DNA of 64,000 nt from Tetracentron sinense (GCA_015143295.1 CM026564.1:16108416-16172415), one strand, 5' to 3'; positions 9,290-21,440 are shown, numbered from the stretch's first letter. Notes: generated from the sequence alone by a model not told the origin. Program-made: numbers and translations.

Positions 9290-12200
9290 TGTCGCGCCCC
9301 AAAATACCCCCTAGGAGTTAGGGATACTTTAGTTCGTGACCGCCGTATCATACATCCCGTATGGCACATAAGGCACACATATCAACCTGTCAGAGTACGC
9401 AAGTCATAACACATAGCGGAAGCAAAACAGAACAGTTTATAATAATACTCCTATTGTTAGGTTCAAGTCTGAACCAACATAGCATATCCAAAATATATGG
9501 AGTGGACAAGTCCCACTCTCAGCATATACAAAACATCGGTATGATCTCTCTCTCTCTCTCAACAGATTTCAAAGTTGGGTCGCCTATCCAGCGATCCATA
9601 ATCTTGGTAGTGGTCCATACAGGGCTCCTGATCATAGCACTCTTCCTCTATCCAAGGATTCGTACCACATACATCGAATGGAACATGTGCACCTGCCGAA
9701 GTCAATAGTCGGCTGAGCATGGAATACTCAGTGATATACAAACTACTAACTAACAGTGAATAATATCATGAACATGCAAAACTTATAGCATACGTGAAAG
9801 TAGTTCCAAAAACCCCTTTTCTTAACAGTATTCGTGTGAAATCAAAACTAGTAAAACTTGTCATGTGATAATCATGTTCTTGTGAGTTCTTGTGAATTCT
9901 TGCGAGAGTTGGGATTCCTTGTGAGCATGCAAGGATCTGAGTATGCATGATTTTCTTGTGAACTTGCGAGCTTGTGAACTTGTGAGCTTGTGAGACATGA
10001 CTACTTGCGAGTCCATGTATAGTGGGATTCCTTGTGAGCTTTGAAACGATTTAGAACTTGTCACTTGTCAACCCAAAGTTTGACCTTATCACTTGTGAGC
10101 TTGTGAGATTTCTTTTAATCAAACCCTTGCTTATGAACTTTTGGAAATACCTTTTCTTGTGAGAAATCATCGGATCATGCCAGACTTGTGAATATCATGC
10201 TAGACTGGTGAACATAGGTGCATATAGTACTTGTGAACATCATGGTGATCTTAGAAAGCTTGTAAACATGGCATCATATTCATAGAAATCAATAGTAGTG
10301 ATAGCTTACATTCCGTATGCAATTCATCATCCAAATCCATCCAATAACAACCTTAAACATAGTGTTTTGCTTTAAACATAATAGCACAAGGTAGGTAGTA
10401 GAGTGTATCTACCTTTGAAAACCAAACCCTTTGGTTTTGTGCCTTGGAGATACCAAGGAAGCAAGATCCAAGCTTGAGAAGGCTTGAAGAAAGCGAGATC
10501 CGGCTTTGGAAACTTAATCAAGGCTTCGCTTCATTCATAGAATTCATAAGGAATACTATAAGAGAACTAGTAGAAATTATCTACTTGTGGAAACCATAAC
10601 AAGGTTACCTAGTAGAGAGTACCTACCTTCTAGCTTTGGAATGCTCCAAAGAGGCAAGAAGGAAGCTCCTCCTTTGTTGTTGAAACTCCAACAAGAACAC
10701 TCAAGTTCTTCCCTCTCTTTTCTCTCAAATTCCTCCCAAAAACTCTTTCTAGGGTTGTGATGACCCTAAGCCACGAAATGTAGGTTATATAGGCCAAGGG
10801 GGTTTGGCCAAAGACCCTTAAACCCCCAAAATATCTCAATGTAGTCGGTTACAATGCAAAACTCAAGAACCAAGGATCTATCCTCCTTGATGAAGGATAG
10901 ATCCTTCAAAAAATCACTCTCTGTGCTAAAAACCCATACAAAAATCCTCTTCAAGGATCTATCGGTCGTGGAGATGGATAGATCCTTCAAAGTATGGGTT
11001 TGAAGGATCTATCGGTCTCAAGTTGGATAGATCGGTACTGTTCATCCCGTCATTTTTTTCCCGCTGTGGTATTTCCACCATAACTTTTGACTCGAAGATC
11101 CGATTTTGACGATTCAACTTGCGTTGGATTCTACATAAAAAGGGGAATAACTTTCATGTTTTTCACAAAACCTAATTCTTCCATCTTCATATTCCAAAAC
11201 GGCCCTAAAGGCTACTGGTCCGACATAATTGCTGAAATGACAGCAGACCCGCTCTCTAGAAATCCCATTTTTGAATTAACTTCTATTCCTAATCTCGAAA
11301 AGTGATAAACATGAACCTTAAAGAGGGGTTCAATACCTTTCCAATAGTTCAAGAATCACTCGATTCCGATGAGAGACGACAAAACTAGAAGTCCGCCAAG
11401 TTGATGGAATGACAATATATTCACCCTCTTTGACACTTAGAGTATTTTATACTCTCTTGTTTGGTTCCCACACACACATACATCATTCCTTATATTCCAC
11501 ACACCAACTAATTACTATAACTCTCCTTTTAACATGAGATACACCATTCCCATTCAAACAAACACGAAGTTCATAGGGAAGACCTTGGCTTTACATACAC
11601 CGTTCACAAACACTATTCACACACTATTCACAGGCTATGAAAGTGATATCCGGGGTTCTACATCCTATACTCTTTTTTCTTGCACTCTAACACAACCCAA
11701 TTGCTTAGAGTAAGTTTACTCTTTGCTTCATCACTCAGATACCTCCATTGGCATACTCCTTGTTTAAACTCCCAAGGACTTAGAGTATTTTCTACTCTTG
11801 GTTTCAACACCATACTCACGCCTCATTACTCATTCCCCATGGGTTCTTAACCCACCTTGATGATCACTGAACACATACCAAAATGCAATGAGAGGTCCCG
11901 ACCTCTTTATGCTTCGTGCACTAGCACTATTCACCGTACTATTCACTAAGACCCTTTTAAGTACTTAGGGTATTTTATGTGGATGTTTTTCTCCACTTAG
12001 AGCATCTTGTTCTCTATCTCTGAGATCCAACACACGCGCATTAGACTCTCACTCGACTCACCATAAAACCAAGAACATAACCAAGGCCTTAGGCCACTGC
12101 CCAAGGGCACTAGTCACTACCCTATTCACAGTACCCAAGGTTCTACATTCACACATAGGGTATTTTATACCCTATGATTTTACATACTGAGCGGCTTATT

Positions 12201-12322
12201 ATAGTCTTCTTTAGAGACATTTTTCCTTTAATTAAGAAAACCTGAAAGGCTTTAGGCCTTTACACACACTAGGCAGGTGCCCTATTCACATGAACAGTGA
12301 ACCTAAATTCCGGGGCTCTACA
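9290..12322 (-). repeat. TE1 right LTR (5' LTR in element orientation)
   Basis: This is the 3,033-bp partner of 976-4008. As the 5' LTR it would drive TE1 transcription leftward. TATATAA (minus strand, 10785-10791) is about 1.5 kb from the LTR end at 12322, giving a U3 of about 1.5 kb. Conserved blocks are at the same offsets (+8314) as in the left LTR. Confidence 0.93.
10785..10791 (-). promoter_or_regulatory. TATA-like box in the TE1 5' LTR
   Basis: TTATATA on the plus strand is TATATAA on the minus strand, inside GGCCTATATAACC. It lies between the palindromic GATCTATC block and a stretch of conserved downstream LTR. It is the best promoter candidate of TE1, by analogy with the TATAAATA of the related solo LTR. 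Confidence 0.5.
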
Positions 12323-12327
12323 GTGTG

Positions 12328-13449
12328 ATATGGAAACCCAATAGTAATGGGTCTTACCCTCTCAAATCTGCTTGGGACAACATTCGATCGTCTCAGCCCT
12401 CTGTGCCGTGGTGGAATCTCATTTGGTATGGTAATCACATTCCGAGACACTCTTTTATCTCTTGGCTAGCCATCTCAAACAAGCTTCAAACGCAAGATCG
12501 TCTCCTATCCCTCAATATCATCTCTCAATCCTTCTGCATCTTCTGTTGGGCAACTTCTAAAAATATCCAGCATCTTTTTTTTGATTGCCTTTTCACAAAC
12601 CAGATCTGGAAGTTCATCCTTCTCATCTGTCGCTACCCCTCCAAGCAAATTCTTCCTTGGAACAACAAGTTAGAATGGGCTGTACAGGAATTTTAGGTTA
12701 GGCAAACTCCCCAACTCATCAAGAGACTCGCCTTTAGTGCTACTATTTATCACATTTGGAGTGAAAGGAACAACCGTATCTTCTCCAATTCCTCCAAGCC
12801 TGTGGATTTTATCATCAGATCCATACTATCAGATACTAGGCTCAAGATTGAGGGCTTAAATGCTCAAGTGGAAGACACGGCTTCAAAAAGAGAATTTCTA
12901 TCTGCCTGGCAGATCAGTGTTGGTTTCTTTTCCAAACCTCAAAGATGGTGCTCATGGTCTTCGCCTCCCCCATGTTATTGGGTCTTCAATAGTTATGGTT
13001 TAGTCAGAAATGGTGCAGCAGGGTTCAGAGGTATTCTTAGAGACTGCAATGGTAACCCTCTTCTTGCTTACACAGAAGGAGTCGAGGATTCTGATATTCT
13101 AAAGGTGGAACTCAAAGCTATAGAAAGAGGTATAGACCTAGCCCTGGCACATGGCATTCAACGCCTTCACATTGATTCAGATTCTTTACAAGCCACTCGG
13201 TTTTTGATGGCTACTAGCGACCCTCCTTGGTACTTGGCGAATATAGTTTCTCGATGTATGCTTAAGCTATCCAGTTTTTCGGATTATTCTATTCACCATA
13301 TTTGGAGGGAAAGTAATTCTGGAGCTGACTTTCTAGCCAAATATTGTAATATTCATAGTTCCATTGTTTTTTTGCCAAGGGATTTTCCCTCTGATCTTTC
13401 CTCCCTCTTGGACAAGGACAGATCGGGTTGTAATTACCTTAGATTGTAA
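12328..13449 (+). pseudogene. LINE-A ORF2, right part (zf-RVT and RNase H)
   Basis: This continues the ORF2 broken at 975. IWKPNSNGSYPLKSAW opens the zf-RVT domain (HSFISWLA near 12447, then FCIFCW and HLFFDC as the Cys/His cluster). A linker (YHIWSERNNRIF near 12750) leads to an RNase H domain. RNase H residues visible are Glu in KVELKAIERG, Asp in HIDSDS and Asp in SGADFLAK. The first catalytic Asp, expected in an N-x-D-G context, reads N-S-Y-G, so activity is doubtful. One in-frame TAG (12694-12696) interrupts the frame; otherwise it is open to the TAA at 13447. Confidence 0.88.
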
Positions 13450-13476
13450 TTCTCTTTCTCTTTTATATATCTAGTA

Positions 13477-13523
13477 GGGGTCCGCCTAACCCCAGCTTAC
13501 CCCCCCCCCCCCCCAAAAAAAAA
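13477..13523 (+). terminator. LINE-A 3' end: hairpin, C-run and poly(A)
   Basis: GGGGT (13477-13481) and ACCCC (13489-13493) form a short hairpin with loop CCGCCTA. A run of 15 C (13500-13514) and 9 A (13515-13523) follows. The same tail ends LINE-E (about 24107-24148), LINE-H (about 50661-50703), the scrap at 57533-57590 and, reversed, LINE-I (56718-56756). It is probably the 3' structure recognised at reverse transcription (inference). Confidence 0.8.
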
Positions 13524-14470
13524 GAAAAGAAGAAACCTAGCAGTTTACAGAGATGTAAACTAAGTACAAGTAGATGCAAATCAATAGAGAATAGGGCAAA
13601 GAGAAAGAAAGAGAATGGTAATCAAGCTAATAGCAGATTAACAAACTAACAAGCAGCTTTAGGATAGTGGTAGGGTATTCCTCACTTTCTAACCCTATTG
13701 ATTTATGGAACTCCATTCAACAATCCATCAATCCGTTGACACACCCGGGTAGAGATCCGATGGTTAGGGGATACTGAATTATTGAATATACGGCCATGCC
13801 GCTCTATCCAAATAGACCACGATATAGCAGCAGGCAAAACAGATCATATTAGCTCCTTGGCATCCCCCAGAGCCACCAACCGCCATCCAGATAAGAAGCT
13901 CAGAAAGGAAAAGGGAAAGACCCACTCCACACCCAAACTAACCAAGAAAAAGCCCTGAGCTGACAGACAACCGGAAAGTGCAGGAATAGATTATTCACTG
14001 ATTCCTTTGCATTCAGGCACAAATAGCAGCAATTAGCTAAGTTCCATCCTCGCCTCTTCCAATGATCCAAAGTAACAATTTTATCTAATGCAGCGAACCA
14101 CAGGAAGAAAGATACCTTAGAAGGAACATGGTTAGCCCAGACAACATTATGAGGAAATGAGCTCAAAGGGAAGGGTCAAAGGATTGTAAGAGTGATCGCA
14201 TTGAAAAATCGACCGTTGATGCTTCAGAACCAAACCCTACCATCTCTAAGCTGAGATCTTCGAAAGGAGGAACATAACCTAGCCAAAAGCCTTTTCATTG
14301 GTGGCCAGGAGAAAGACAGAACTGAAGTCATCTCTAAGTTCCGACGGACCACACCAGACATCATTCCAAAACTAGATATTGACCACATTTCCCAACTTAA
14401 ACCTAGTGAAAGGCTCTAAGGACGATGCTACCCTCATGATTCCTTTCCTAAGGCCCACCCCATGGGGGCC
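13524..14470 (-). pseudogene. LINE-C fragment, copy A (zf-RVT region)
   Basis: This is the minus-strand remnant of a LINE subfamily different from LINE-A. The best stretch (14166-13900) reads HVPSKVSFFLWFAALDKIVT..., then CCYLCLNAKESVN, the zf-RVT signature; the last Cys of the cluster is Phe here. Upstream is a degraded FGSVFLLATN block, and downstream the ISWSIWIERHGRIF linker. RNase H is not seen. The 3' end merges with the A-rich tail of LINE-A. It is broken by several frame changes. At 14471 it passes directly into 180-bp satellite, with the same junction in copies B and C. Confidence 0.8.
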
Positions 14471-17400
14471 TCTAACTTTTTGAATTAGTTTCCCTTAATT
14501 TAGTCCATGTATCCCCGATTTGGACGAGGTTCATAAGTTGCTTAGGTTTCATACCACTAAAAAAGTAACCTAGCGCACGCACCAAATCCTAACCGGGACT
14601 TCTTTTTTTACACGGTCTATTGCGATGAATTAGGTCAATCCATCCCAACTTTCAGAATTGGATTCTTTTAGTTTAGTCCTTGTTTGCCCGATTTAAGCAA
14701 CAAAGTTCTTAAGTTGGCTAAGTTTCAAAGTACCAATAGGGACAAAGTTCAAAAGTTGCCCCGATTTGCCCGATTTGGGCAATGAGGTTAAGAAGTTGCC
14801 TAAGTTTCAAAGTACTAAAAAAAGTAAACTAGAGCTATGAACAAAATACCCCAATAGGGACACTCCTTTGTCGATGCGGTCTACTCCAAAGCATTTGTTT
14901 CAATTAATCCTAAATTTTTAAAATTTGTTTTGTTCAAGTTGGACCTCATTTGCCCGATTTGGGAACCAAGTTTCATAAGTTGAATAAGTTTTAACCTACT
15001 AAAAAGTAATCTAGAGTTGCGCACAGAATCCCAACAAAGATTCCTTTTTCAATGCGGTCTACTCAGAAACATTTGTTTCAAATATCTAAAGTTTTAGAAT
15101 ATGTTTCGTTCAATTTAATAAGCCCGGTTTGCCGATTCAGGCAACGAGGTTAATAAGTTGCCAAATTTTGAAAATACCAAAAAAAAAAGTAACCTAAAGC
15201 TCCACACAGAATCCAAACAAGACTCTTTTTTCAAAGAGGAGTGCTCTGACGTATTTGTTTCAATATATCCTAACTTTTAGAATTATTTTCATTCAATTTA
15301 GTCCTCGTTTTCCTGATTTCGGCTACGTGGTTCCTAAGTTGCATAAGTTTCAATATATTAAAAAAAAATTAGCATAGACCTGCGCACATAATCCCAACAG
15401 AGATTCTTTTTTCAACGCGGTGTTCTCCGACGCATTTGTTTCAATCAATCTTAATTTTTGAAATGGGTTCGTTTAGTTTACACCTCGTTTGTCAGATTTA
15501 GGCAACAAGGTTCATAAGTTGCCTAAGTTTCAAACTATTAAAAAAAGTAACTAGAGCAGCAAAGAGAATCCCAACTGTGACTCCTTATTCGACACGGTCT
15601 ACTCCAACTCATATGTTTCAATCTACCCTAACTTTTATAATTAGTTTTGTTCAGTTTAGACCTAGTTTGTTGTTTGCCTGATTTGGGCAACGAGGTTAAT
15701 AAGTTGTCTATTTAAAACTATTAAGAAAAGTCACCTAGAACTAACTACGCACAGAATCCCAACAGTACTCCTTTTGGAAGACGTGTGTTCCAACACATTT
15801 GTTTCAATTTATCATAACTCATAGAATTGGTTTCGTTCAGTTTAGTCCTCGTTTACCTGATTTGGGCAACGATGTTCATAAGTTACCTAAGTTTCAGACT
15901 ATAAAAAAGTAACCCGAAGCCGAAGACTGAAGCGCAACTGAGAGTCCTTTTTTGACGCTGTCTACTATGACACATTTGTTTCAACGTATCCTACCAGCTA
16001 GAATTGGTTTTTTCCAGTTTAGACCTCGTCTGCCCAATTTTACAACGAGGTTAACTTGCCTAAGTTTCAAACTACAAGAAACTTAGGTTTACTCGAAAGC
16101 ATATGTTTAAATCTCGTTTACTAGAAACTTAGGTTTACTCAAAACTTAGGTTTACTCGAAACTTAGGTTTACTCGAATTGGTTTCGTTCAGTTTAAATCT
16201 CGTTTGCCCGATTTGGGAGTCTTTTCTGTACACGGTCTACTCAAAAGCATATGTTTCAACTTAACCTAACTTTTAGGATTAGTTTTGTTCAATTTAAACC
16301 TTGTATCCCTAATTTGGACAACGCGGTTCACAAAAAGTAAACTAGTGCTCTGCACAGCATTGTAACTGGGTCTCCTTTTTTGACACGGTCTTCAACGAAG
16401 CATTAGTTCAATCTATTCTAACATTCAGAATTGAATTCATTCAATTTAGTCATTGTTCGCACGATTTTAACAACGTTCATCAGTTGGCTAAGTTTCAAAC
16501 TATTAAAAATGTAACCTAGAGTTGCGCACAGAATCCCAACAGGGACTCCTATTATGACGTGATCCACTCTGAAACATTTGTTACAGAATATGCTAATAGA
16601 ATTAATTTCGTTTAGTTTTGACCTCGTTTGCCCGATTTAGCAACAAGGGTCATAAGTTGTATAACTTTCAAAGCACTAAAAAAGTAGCCTACAACTGCGG
16701 ACAAAATCCCATTTGGGACTCCTTTTTCAGCGTGATCTGCTCCGACCCATATGTTTTAACCAAGAGGATTTTACACTTTGTAGTCTCATTGGGCCGTAGA
16801 CGTCCCAATCTTACCAGTTTTGCAAACATTTTGGGTAGAAGGCACGGTCTTCTTCAACATATTAGTTCAATCTATCCTAACTTTCAAAATTGGATTCGTT
16901 CAGTTTAGTCATCGTTTGCCCAGTTTTAGCAACAAGATTCATAAGTTGGCTAAGTTTCAAACCATTAAAAATGTAACCTAGAGTTCCACACAGAATCCCA
17001 ACAGGGACTCCTATTACGACGTAATCTGCTCTAAAACATTTGTTACAGACTATGTTAACTGAATTAGTTTATTGAATTAGTTTCGTTCAGTTTTGACCTC
17101 GTTTACCCGATTTAGCAACGAGGGTCATAAGTTGTGTAACTTTCAAAGCACTAAAAAAGTAACCTACAGCTGCAGACAAAATCCCAATTGGGACTCCTTT
17201 TTTGGCGTGAGCTGCTCCAACCCATATGTTTTAACCAAGAGGATTTTACAGTTTGTAGGCTCATTGGGCCGTAGATGTCCCACTCTTACCAGTTTGATAA
17301 ATATTTTGGGTTTCGTGGAGCCCACCCCAAAGTGTTTTCTTTCTACCAAGATAGTGGATGCAGATATGGGTAGCAATCCCTTTAGTTATACTGGGGGACG

Positions 17401-18402
17401 TATATGTCACTCTGACGCATTTTTATCAATCTATCATAAGTTCTAGAAATGAGAATTGGTTTCGTTCAGTTTTGACCTCGTCTGCCCGATTTCGGCAATG
17501 AGGTTAAGAAGTTGCTTAAGTTTCAACCTACTAAAAAAAGTAAATTAGAGCTATGCACAAAATCCCAATAGGGACTCCTTTGTCAACACGGACTGCTCCA
17601 AAACATTTGTTTCAATTTAACCTAACTTTTAGAATTGGTTTCATTCAGTTAGGAACTCGTTTGTCCGATTTAGGCAACGAGGTTCATAAGTAGCGTACGT
17701 TTTAACCTACTTAAAAAAAAGTAAACCTAAAGTTGCACACAGAATGCAAATAGAGATTTTGTTTTCAACCGGATCTACTCCAAAGCAATTATTTCAATCC
17801 ATCTTAATTTTTAGAATTGGTTTTGTTCAGTTTAGACCAAGTTTACCTGATTTAAGCAATGAGGTTAATAAGTTGGCCAAGTTTGAAAATATTAAAAAAA
17901 AGTAAGTTAGAGCTACACACAGAATCCCAACAGGACTCCTTTTTCAACGAGGTGCGCTCCAAGGCATTTGTTTCAATTTATCATAATTTTTAGAATTGGA
18001 TTCGTTCACTTTATATCTTGTTTACCTGATTTGGCCAATGAGGTTCATAAAGTCACCTAAGTTTCAGACTCCATAAAAAGTAACCTAGAGCTGCAGATAG
18101 AATCCAAACCGACTCCTTTTTTTGCATGGTCTACACCGATGCATTTGTTTTAACCTATCCTCACTTCTAGAAATGTTTTTGTTATGTTTAGACCTCTTCT
18201 GCCCAATTTGGCAACGAGGTTAAGAAGTTGAGAAGTTGCCTAAGTTTCAAACTACTAAAAAAGTAACCTAGAATTGCACCCAAAATCTCAATGGGGAATC
18301 ATTTTTTGAATGGTTTGCTTCAAAGCATGTGTTTCAATCTATCCTAAATTTTAGAATTATATTCATTTAGTATATACCTCGTTCGCTCGATTTGGGCAAC
18401 GA
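14471..18402 (+). repeat. 180-bp satellite array 1a
   Basis: About 22 tandem monomers of about 175-185 bp, diverged from each other. Recurrent words in order are GTTCAGTTTAGACCTCG, TTTGCCCGATTTGGGCAACG, AAGTTGCCTAAGTTTCAAAC, AAAAAAGTAACCTAGAGCT, GAATCCCAACAGGGACTCC, GACGCGGTCTACTCC and GCATTTGTTTCAATCTATCC. Some monomers are shortened or carry inserted sequence (for example 16745-16850 and 17219-17410). A short local expansion of AAACTTAGGTTTACTCG lies at about 16079-16180. ORFs here are incidental. Confidence 0.9.
17219..17410 (+). repeat. Non-satellite insert of about 190 bp inside a monomer
   Basis: Between CTGCTCCAA and CTCTGACGC, which are adjacent in ordinary monomers, lies about 190 bp unrelated to the satellite (ACCCATATGTTTTAACCAAG ... 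ATATGTCA). Partial or diverged copies are at 16745-16850 and 19819-19957, and on the minus strand at about 52574-52765. I see no terminal inverted repeats or clear duplication. It marks a higher-order repeat lineage. Confidence 0.7.
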
Positions 18403-19312
18403 GTACAAGTAGATGCAAATCAATACAGAATAGGGCAAAGAGAAAGAAAGAGAATGGTAATCAAGCTAACAGCAGATTAACAGACTAACAAGCTGCTATA
18501 GGATAGTGGTACGGTATCCCTCACTTTCTAACCCTGTTGAGTTATGGAACTCCATTAAACAATCTGTCAATCCGTTGGCACACTAGGGTCAAGATCCGGT
18601 GGTTAGGGGATACGAATAGTTGAATATACAGCCGTTCCACTCTATCCAAATAGACCACGATATAGCAGCGGGCAAAACATACCATATTAGATCCTTGGCG
18701 TCCCCCAAAACCACCAACCGCCATCCAGATAAGAAGCTCAGAAAGGAAAAGGGAAAGACCCACTCCACACCCAAACTAACCAAGAAAAAGCCTAGAGTTG
18801 ACAGACAACCGAACAGTGCAGGAGTAGAAGATGATTCACCGACTCTTCCGCATTTAGGCACAAATAGCAACAACAATTAGCTAAGTTTCATCCTTGCCTC
18901 TTCCAATGATCCAAAATAAGAATTTTATCTAATGCAGCGAACCAGAGGAAGAAAGATACCTTAGAAGGAACATGGTTAGCCCAGACAACATTATGAGGAA
19001 ATGAGCGGAAAGGTAAGGGTCAAAGGACTATAAGAGTGATCGCATTGAAAATCGACCGTTGATGCTTCAGGACCAAACCCTACCATCTCTAAGCTGAGAT
19101 CTTCGGAAGGAGGAACATAACCTAGCCAGAAGCCTTTTCATTGGTGGCCAGGAGAAAGACGGAACCGAAGTCGTCTCTAAGTTCCGACGGACCACACCAA
19201 ACATCATTCCAAAACTAGATGTTGACCACATTTCCCAACTTAAACCTAGTGAAAGGCTCTAAGGATGATGCTATCCTCATGATTCCTTTCCTAAGGCCCA
19301 CCCCATGGGGGC
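18403..19312 (-). pseudogene. LINE-C fragment, copy B
   Basis: Nearly the same as 13564-14470 and in the same orientation, offset by about 4.84 kb. Readable pieces include LIWYVLPAAISWSIWIEW (minus strand, within 18589-18876). It begins abruptly in satellite (GGGCAACGA then GTACAAGTAGATG) and ends at the shared LINE-satellite junction CATGGGGGCCTCTAAC. It is degraded. It is best read as part of a duplicated segment, not a second insertion. Confidence 0.82.
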
Positions 19313-21440
19313 CTCTAACTTTTAGAATTAGTTTCCCTCAATTCAGTTCATGTAACCCTGATTTGGACAATGAGGTTCATAAGTTGCTTAGGTTTCATAA
19401 TACTAAAAAGTAACCTAGTGCTACCCATAGAATCCTAACTGGGACCCCTTTTTTTACACGATCCACTACGACGCATAGATCAATCCATCCCAACTTTCAG
19501 AATTGGATTCATTCAGTTTAGTAATTGTTCGCCCAATTTTAAGCAACAAGGTTCATAAGTTGGCTAAGTTTCAAAGTAATAAAAATGTAACCTACAGTTG
19601 CGCACAGAATCCCAACAGGGACTCCTTTTACAACGTGATCTTCTCTAAAATATTTTTACAGAATATGTTAATAGAATTAGTTTCATTCTGTTTTGGCTTC
19701 GTTTGCCCGATTTCGGCAATGTGGGACATAAGTTGCCTAAGTTTCAAAGCACTAAAAAAATGTCCTACAACTATGGACAAAACCGCATTTGGGGCTCCTT
19801 TTTCGAAATGATCTGCTCCGTCCCCACTCTTTCCAATTAGACAAACATTTCGGGTTTTGTGGAGCCCACCCAAAGTGCTTCTCTTTCGGCCAATATAGTG
19901 GGGGCGTATATGGTTAGCAATCCCCTTAGTTATAGTGGGGTCATATATGTCATTCCGACGCATTTGTTTCAATCTATCATCATCTAAAATTGATTTCATT
20001 CAGTTTTGCCCTCGTCTACCAGATTTGGGCAACGAGGTTAAGAAGTTGCCTAAGTTTCAAACTACTAAAAAAAGTAAACTAGAGTTACGAACAAAATACC
20101 AACAGGGACTCCTTTGTCGACGCAGTCTGCTCCAAAGCATTTGTTTCAATTAATCCTAATTTTTAAAATTTGTTTCATTCAATTTGGACCTCGTTTGCCC
20201 GATTTAGGCACCAAGTTTCATAAGTTGCGTAAGTTTTAACCTACTAAAAAGTAATCTAGAGTTGCGCACAAAATCCCAACAGAGATTCATTTTTCAATAC
20301 GGTCTACTCAGAAGCATTTGTTTCAAATATCTACATTTTTAGAATATGTTTCGTTCAATTTAAACCCAGTTTGCCGATTTATGCAATGAGGTTAAGAAGT
20401 TGCCAAAGTTTGAAAATAACAAAAAAAAGTAACCTAGAGCTCCACACATAATCCAAACAAGACTCCTTTTTCAAAGAGGTGTGCTCTGACGTATTTGTTT
20501 CAATATATCCTAACTTTTAGAATTAATTTCATTCAATTTAGTCCTCGTTTTCCAATTTCAGCTTCGTGGTTCCTAAGTTGCCTAAGTTTCAGTATATTAA
20601 AAAAACTTAGCTTAGACCTGCGCACATAATCCCAACAAATATTCTTTTTTCAACTCGGTTTTTCCGATGCGTTTGTTTCCATAATCTATCTTAATTTTTG
20701 AAGTGGTTTCGTTTAGTTTACACCTCGTTTGTCTGATTTAGGCAACAAGGTTCATAAGTTGCCTAAGTTTCAAACTATTAAAAAAAGTAACTAGAGCAGC
20801 AGACAGAATCCCAACTATGACTCCTTATTCGACGCGGTCTGCTCCGACTCATATGTTTCAATCTATCCTAACTTTTATAATTAGTTTTGTTCAGTTTAGA
20901 CCCATTTTTTTGTTTGCCCGATTTGGGCAACGAGGTTAATAGGTTGTCTGTTTAAAACTATTAAGAAAAGTCTCCTAGAACTAACTATGCAAAGAATCCC
21001 AACAGTACTGCTTTTGAAGACGTGTGTTCCATCGCATTTGTTTCAATTTATCATAACCCATAGAATTGGTTTCGTTCAATTTAGACCTCGTTTACCTGAA
21101 GCATTTGTTTCAAATATCTAAATTTTTAAAACAAGTAATCTGAAGCCGAAGACTGAATCGCAACTAAGACTCCTTTTTTGATGCTGTCTAGTATGACCCA
21201 TTTGTTTCAACGTATCCTACCAATTAGAATTGGTTTTTTTTAGTTTAGACCTCGTCTGCCCAATTTGGCAACGAGGTTAAGTTGCCTACGTTACAAACTA
21301 CTAAATAACATAATCAAGAGCTAGCTGGGCACAAAATCTCAACTGTGACTACTTTTTCGGCGTGGTCTACTGCTAAGAATTTGTTTCAATCTATCCTAAG
21401 TTTAGAATTGGTTTCATTCAGTTTTGACCTTGTTTGCCCG
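19313..21440 (+). repeat. 180-bp satellite array 1b
   Basis: About 12 monomers follow LINE-C copy B in the same order as those after copy A. Monomers around 20245-21290 match 15000-16080 one by one, so arrays 1a and 1b are copies of a longer unit. Array 1b keeps monomers near 19565-20040 that are missing from 1a. It stops at about 21440 where TE5 begins, with no LTR at the junction. Confidence 0.88.

Larger units (their letters stand above)
976..12322 (-). mobile_element. TE1: coding-poor LTR retrotransposon (LARD type), Tekay-like ends, nested in LINE-A
   Basis: Two direct LTRs of 3,033 bp each (976-4008 and 9290-12322) flank a 5.28-kb core. GTGTG is duplicated at 971-975 and 12323-12327. 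Ends are TG...CA. The primer site and polypurine tract place transcription on the minus strand. The core carries no recognisable gag or pol. After removing the nested solo LTR it is about 2.75 kb, so this is a large non-autonomous derivative that would need proteins from a Tekay-type element such as TE2. By eye I count about 20 differences between the LTRs (about 0.7 %). At a commonly used plant rate of 1.3e-8 per site per year this is roughly a quarter of a million years. The element looks structurally whole apart from the nested solo LTR. Confidence 0.92.

Noticed and set aside
17219-17410. Small DNA transposon (MITE)
   Set aside because: I could find neither terminal inverted repeats nor a consistent target duplication around the ~190-bp insert.
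16618-20153. Several ORFs of 70-123 codons in the satellite arrays
   Set aside because: They follow the repeat unit and are broken at random between monomers. Satellites of this kind are not coding.
14471-21440. CRISPR-like or rDNA spacer interpretation of the tandem repeat
   Set aside because: Units of about 180 bp without distinct short repeats and spacers, plant LINE context and no rRNA sequence nearby.
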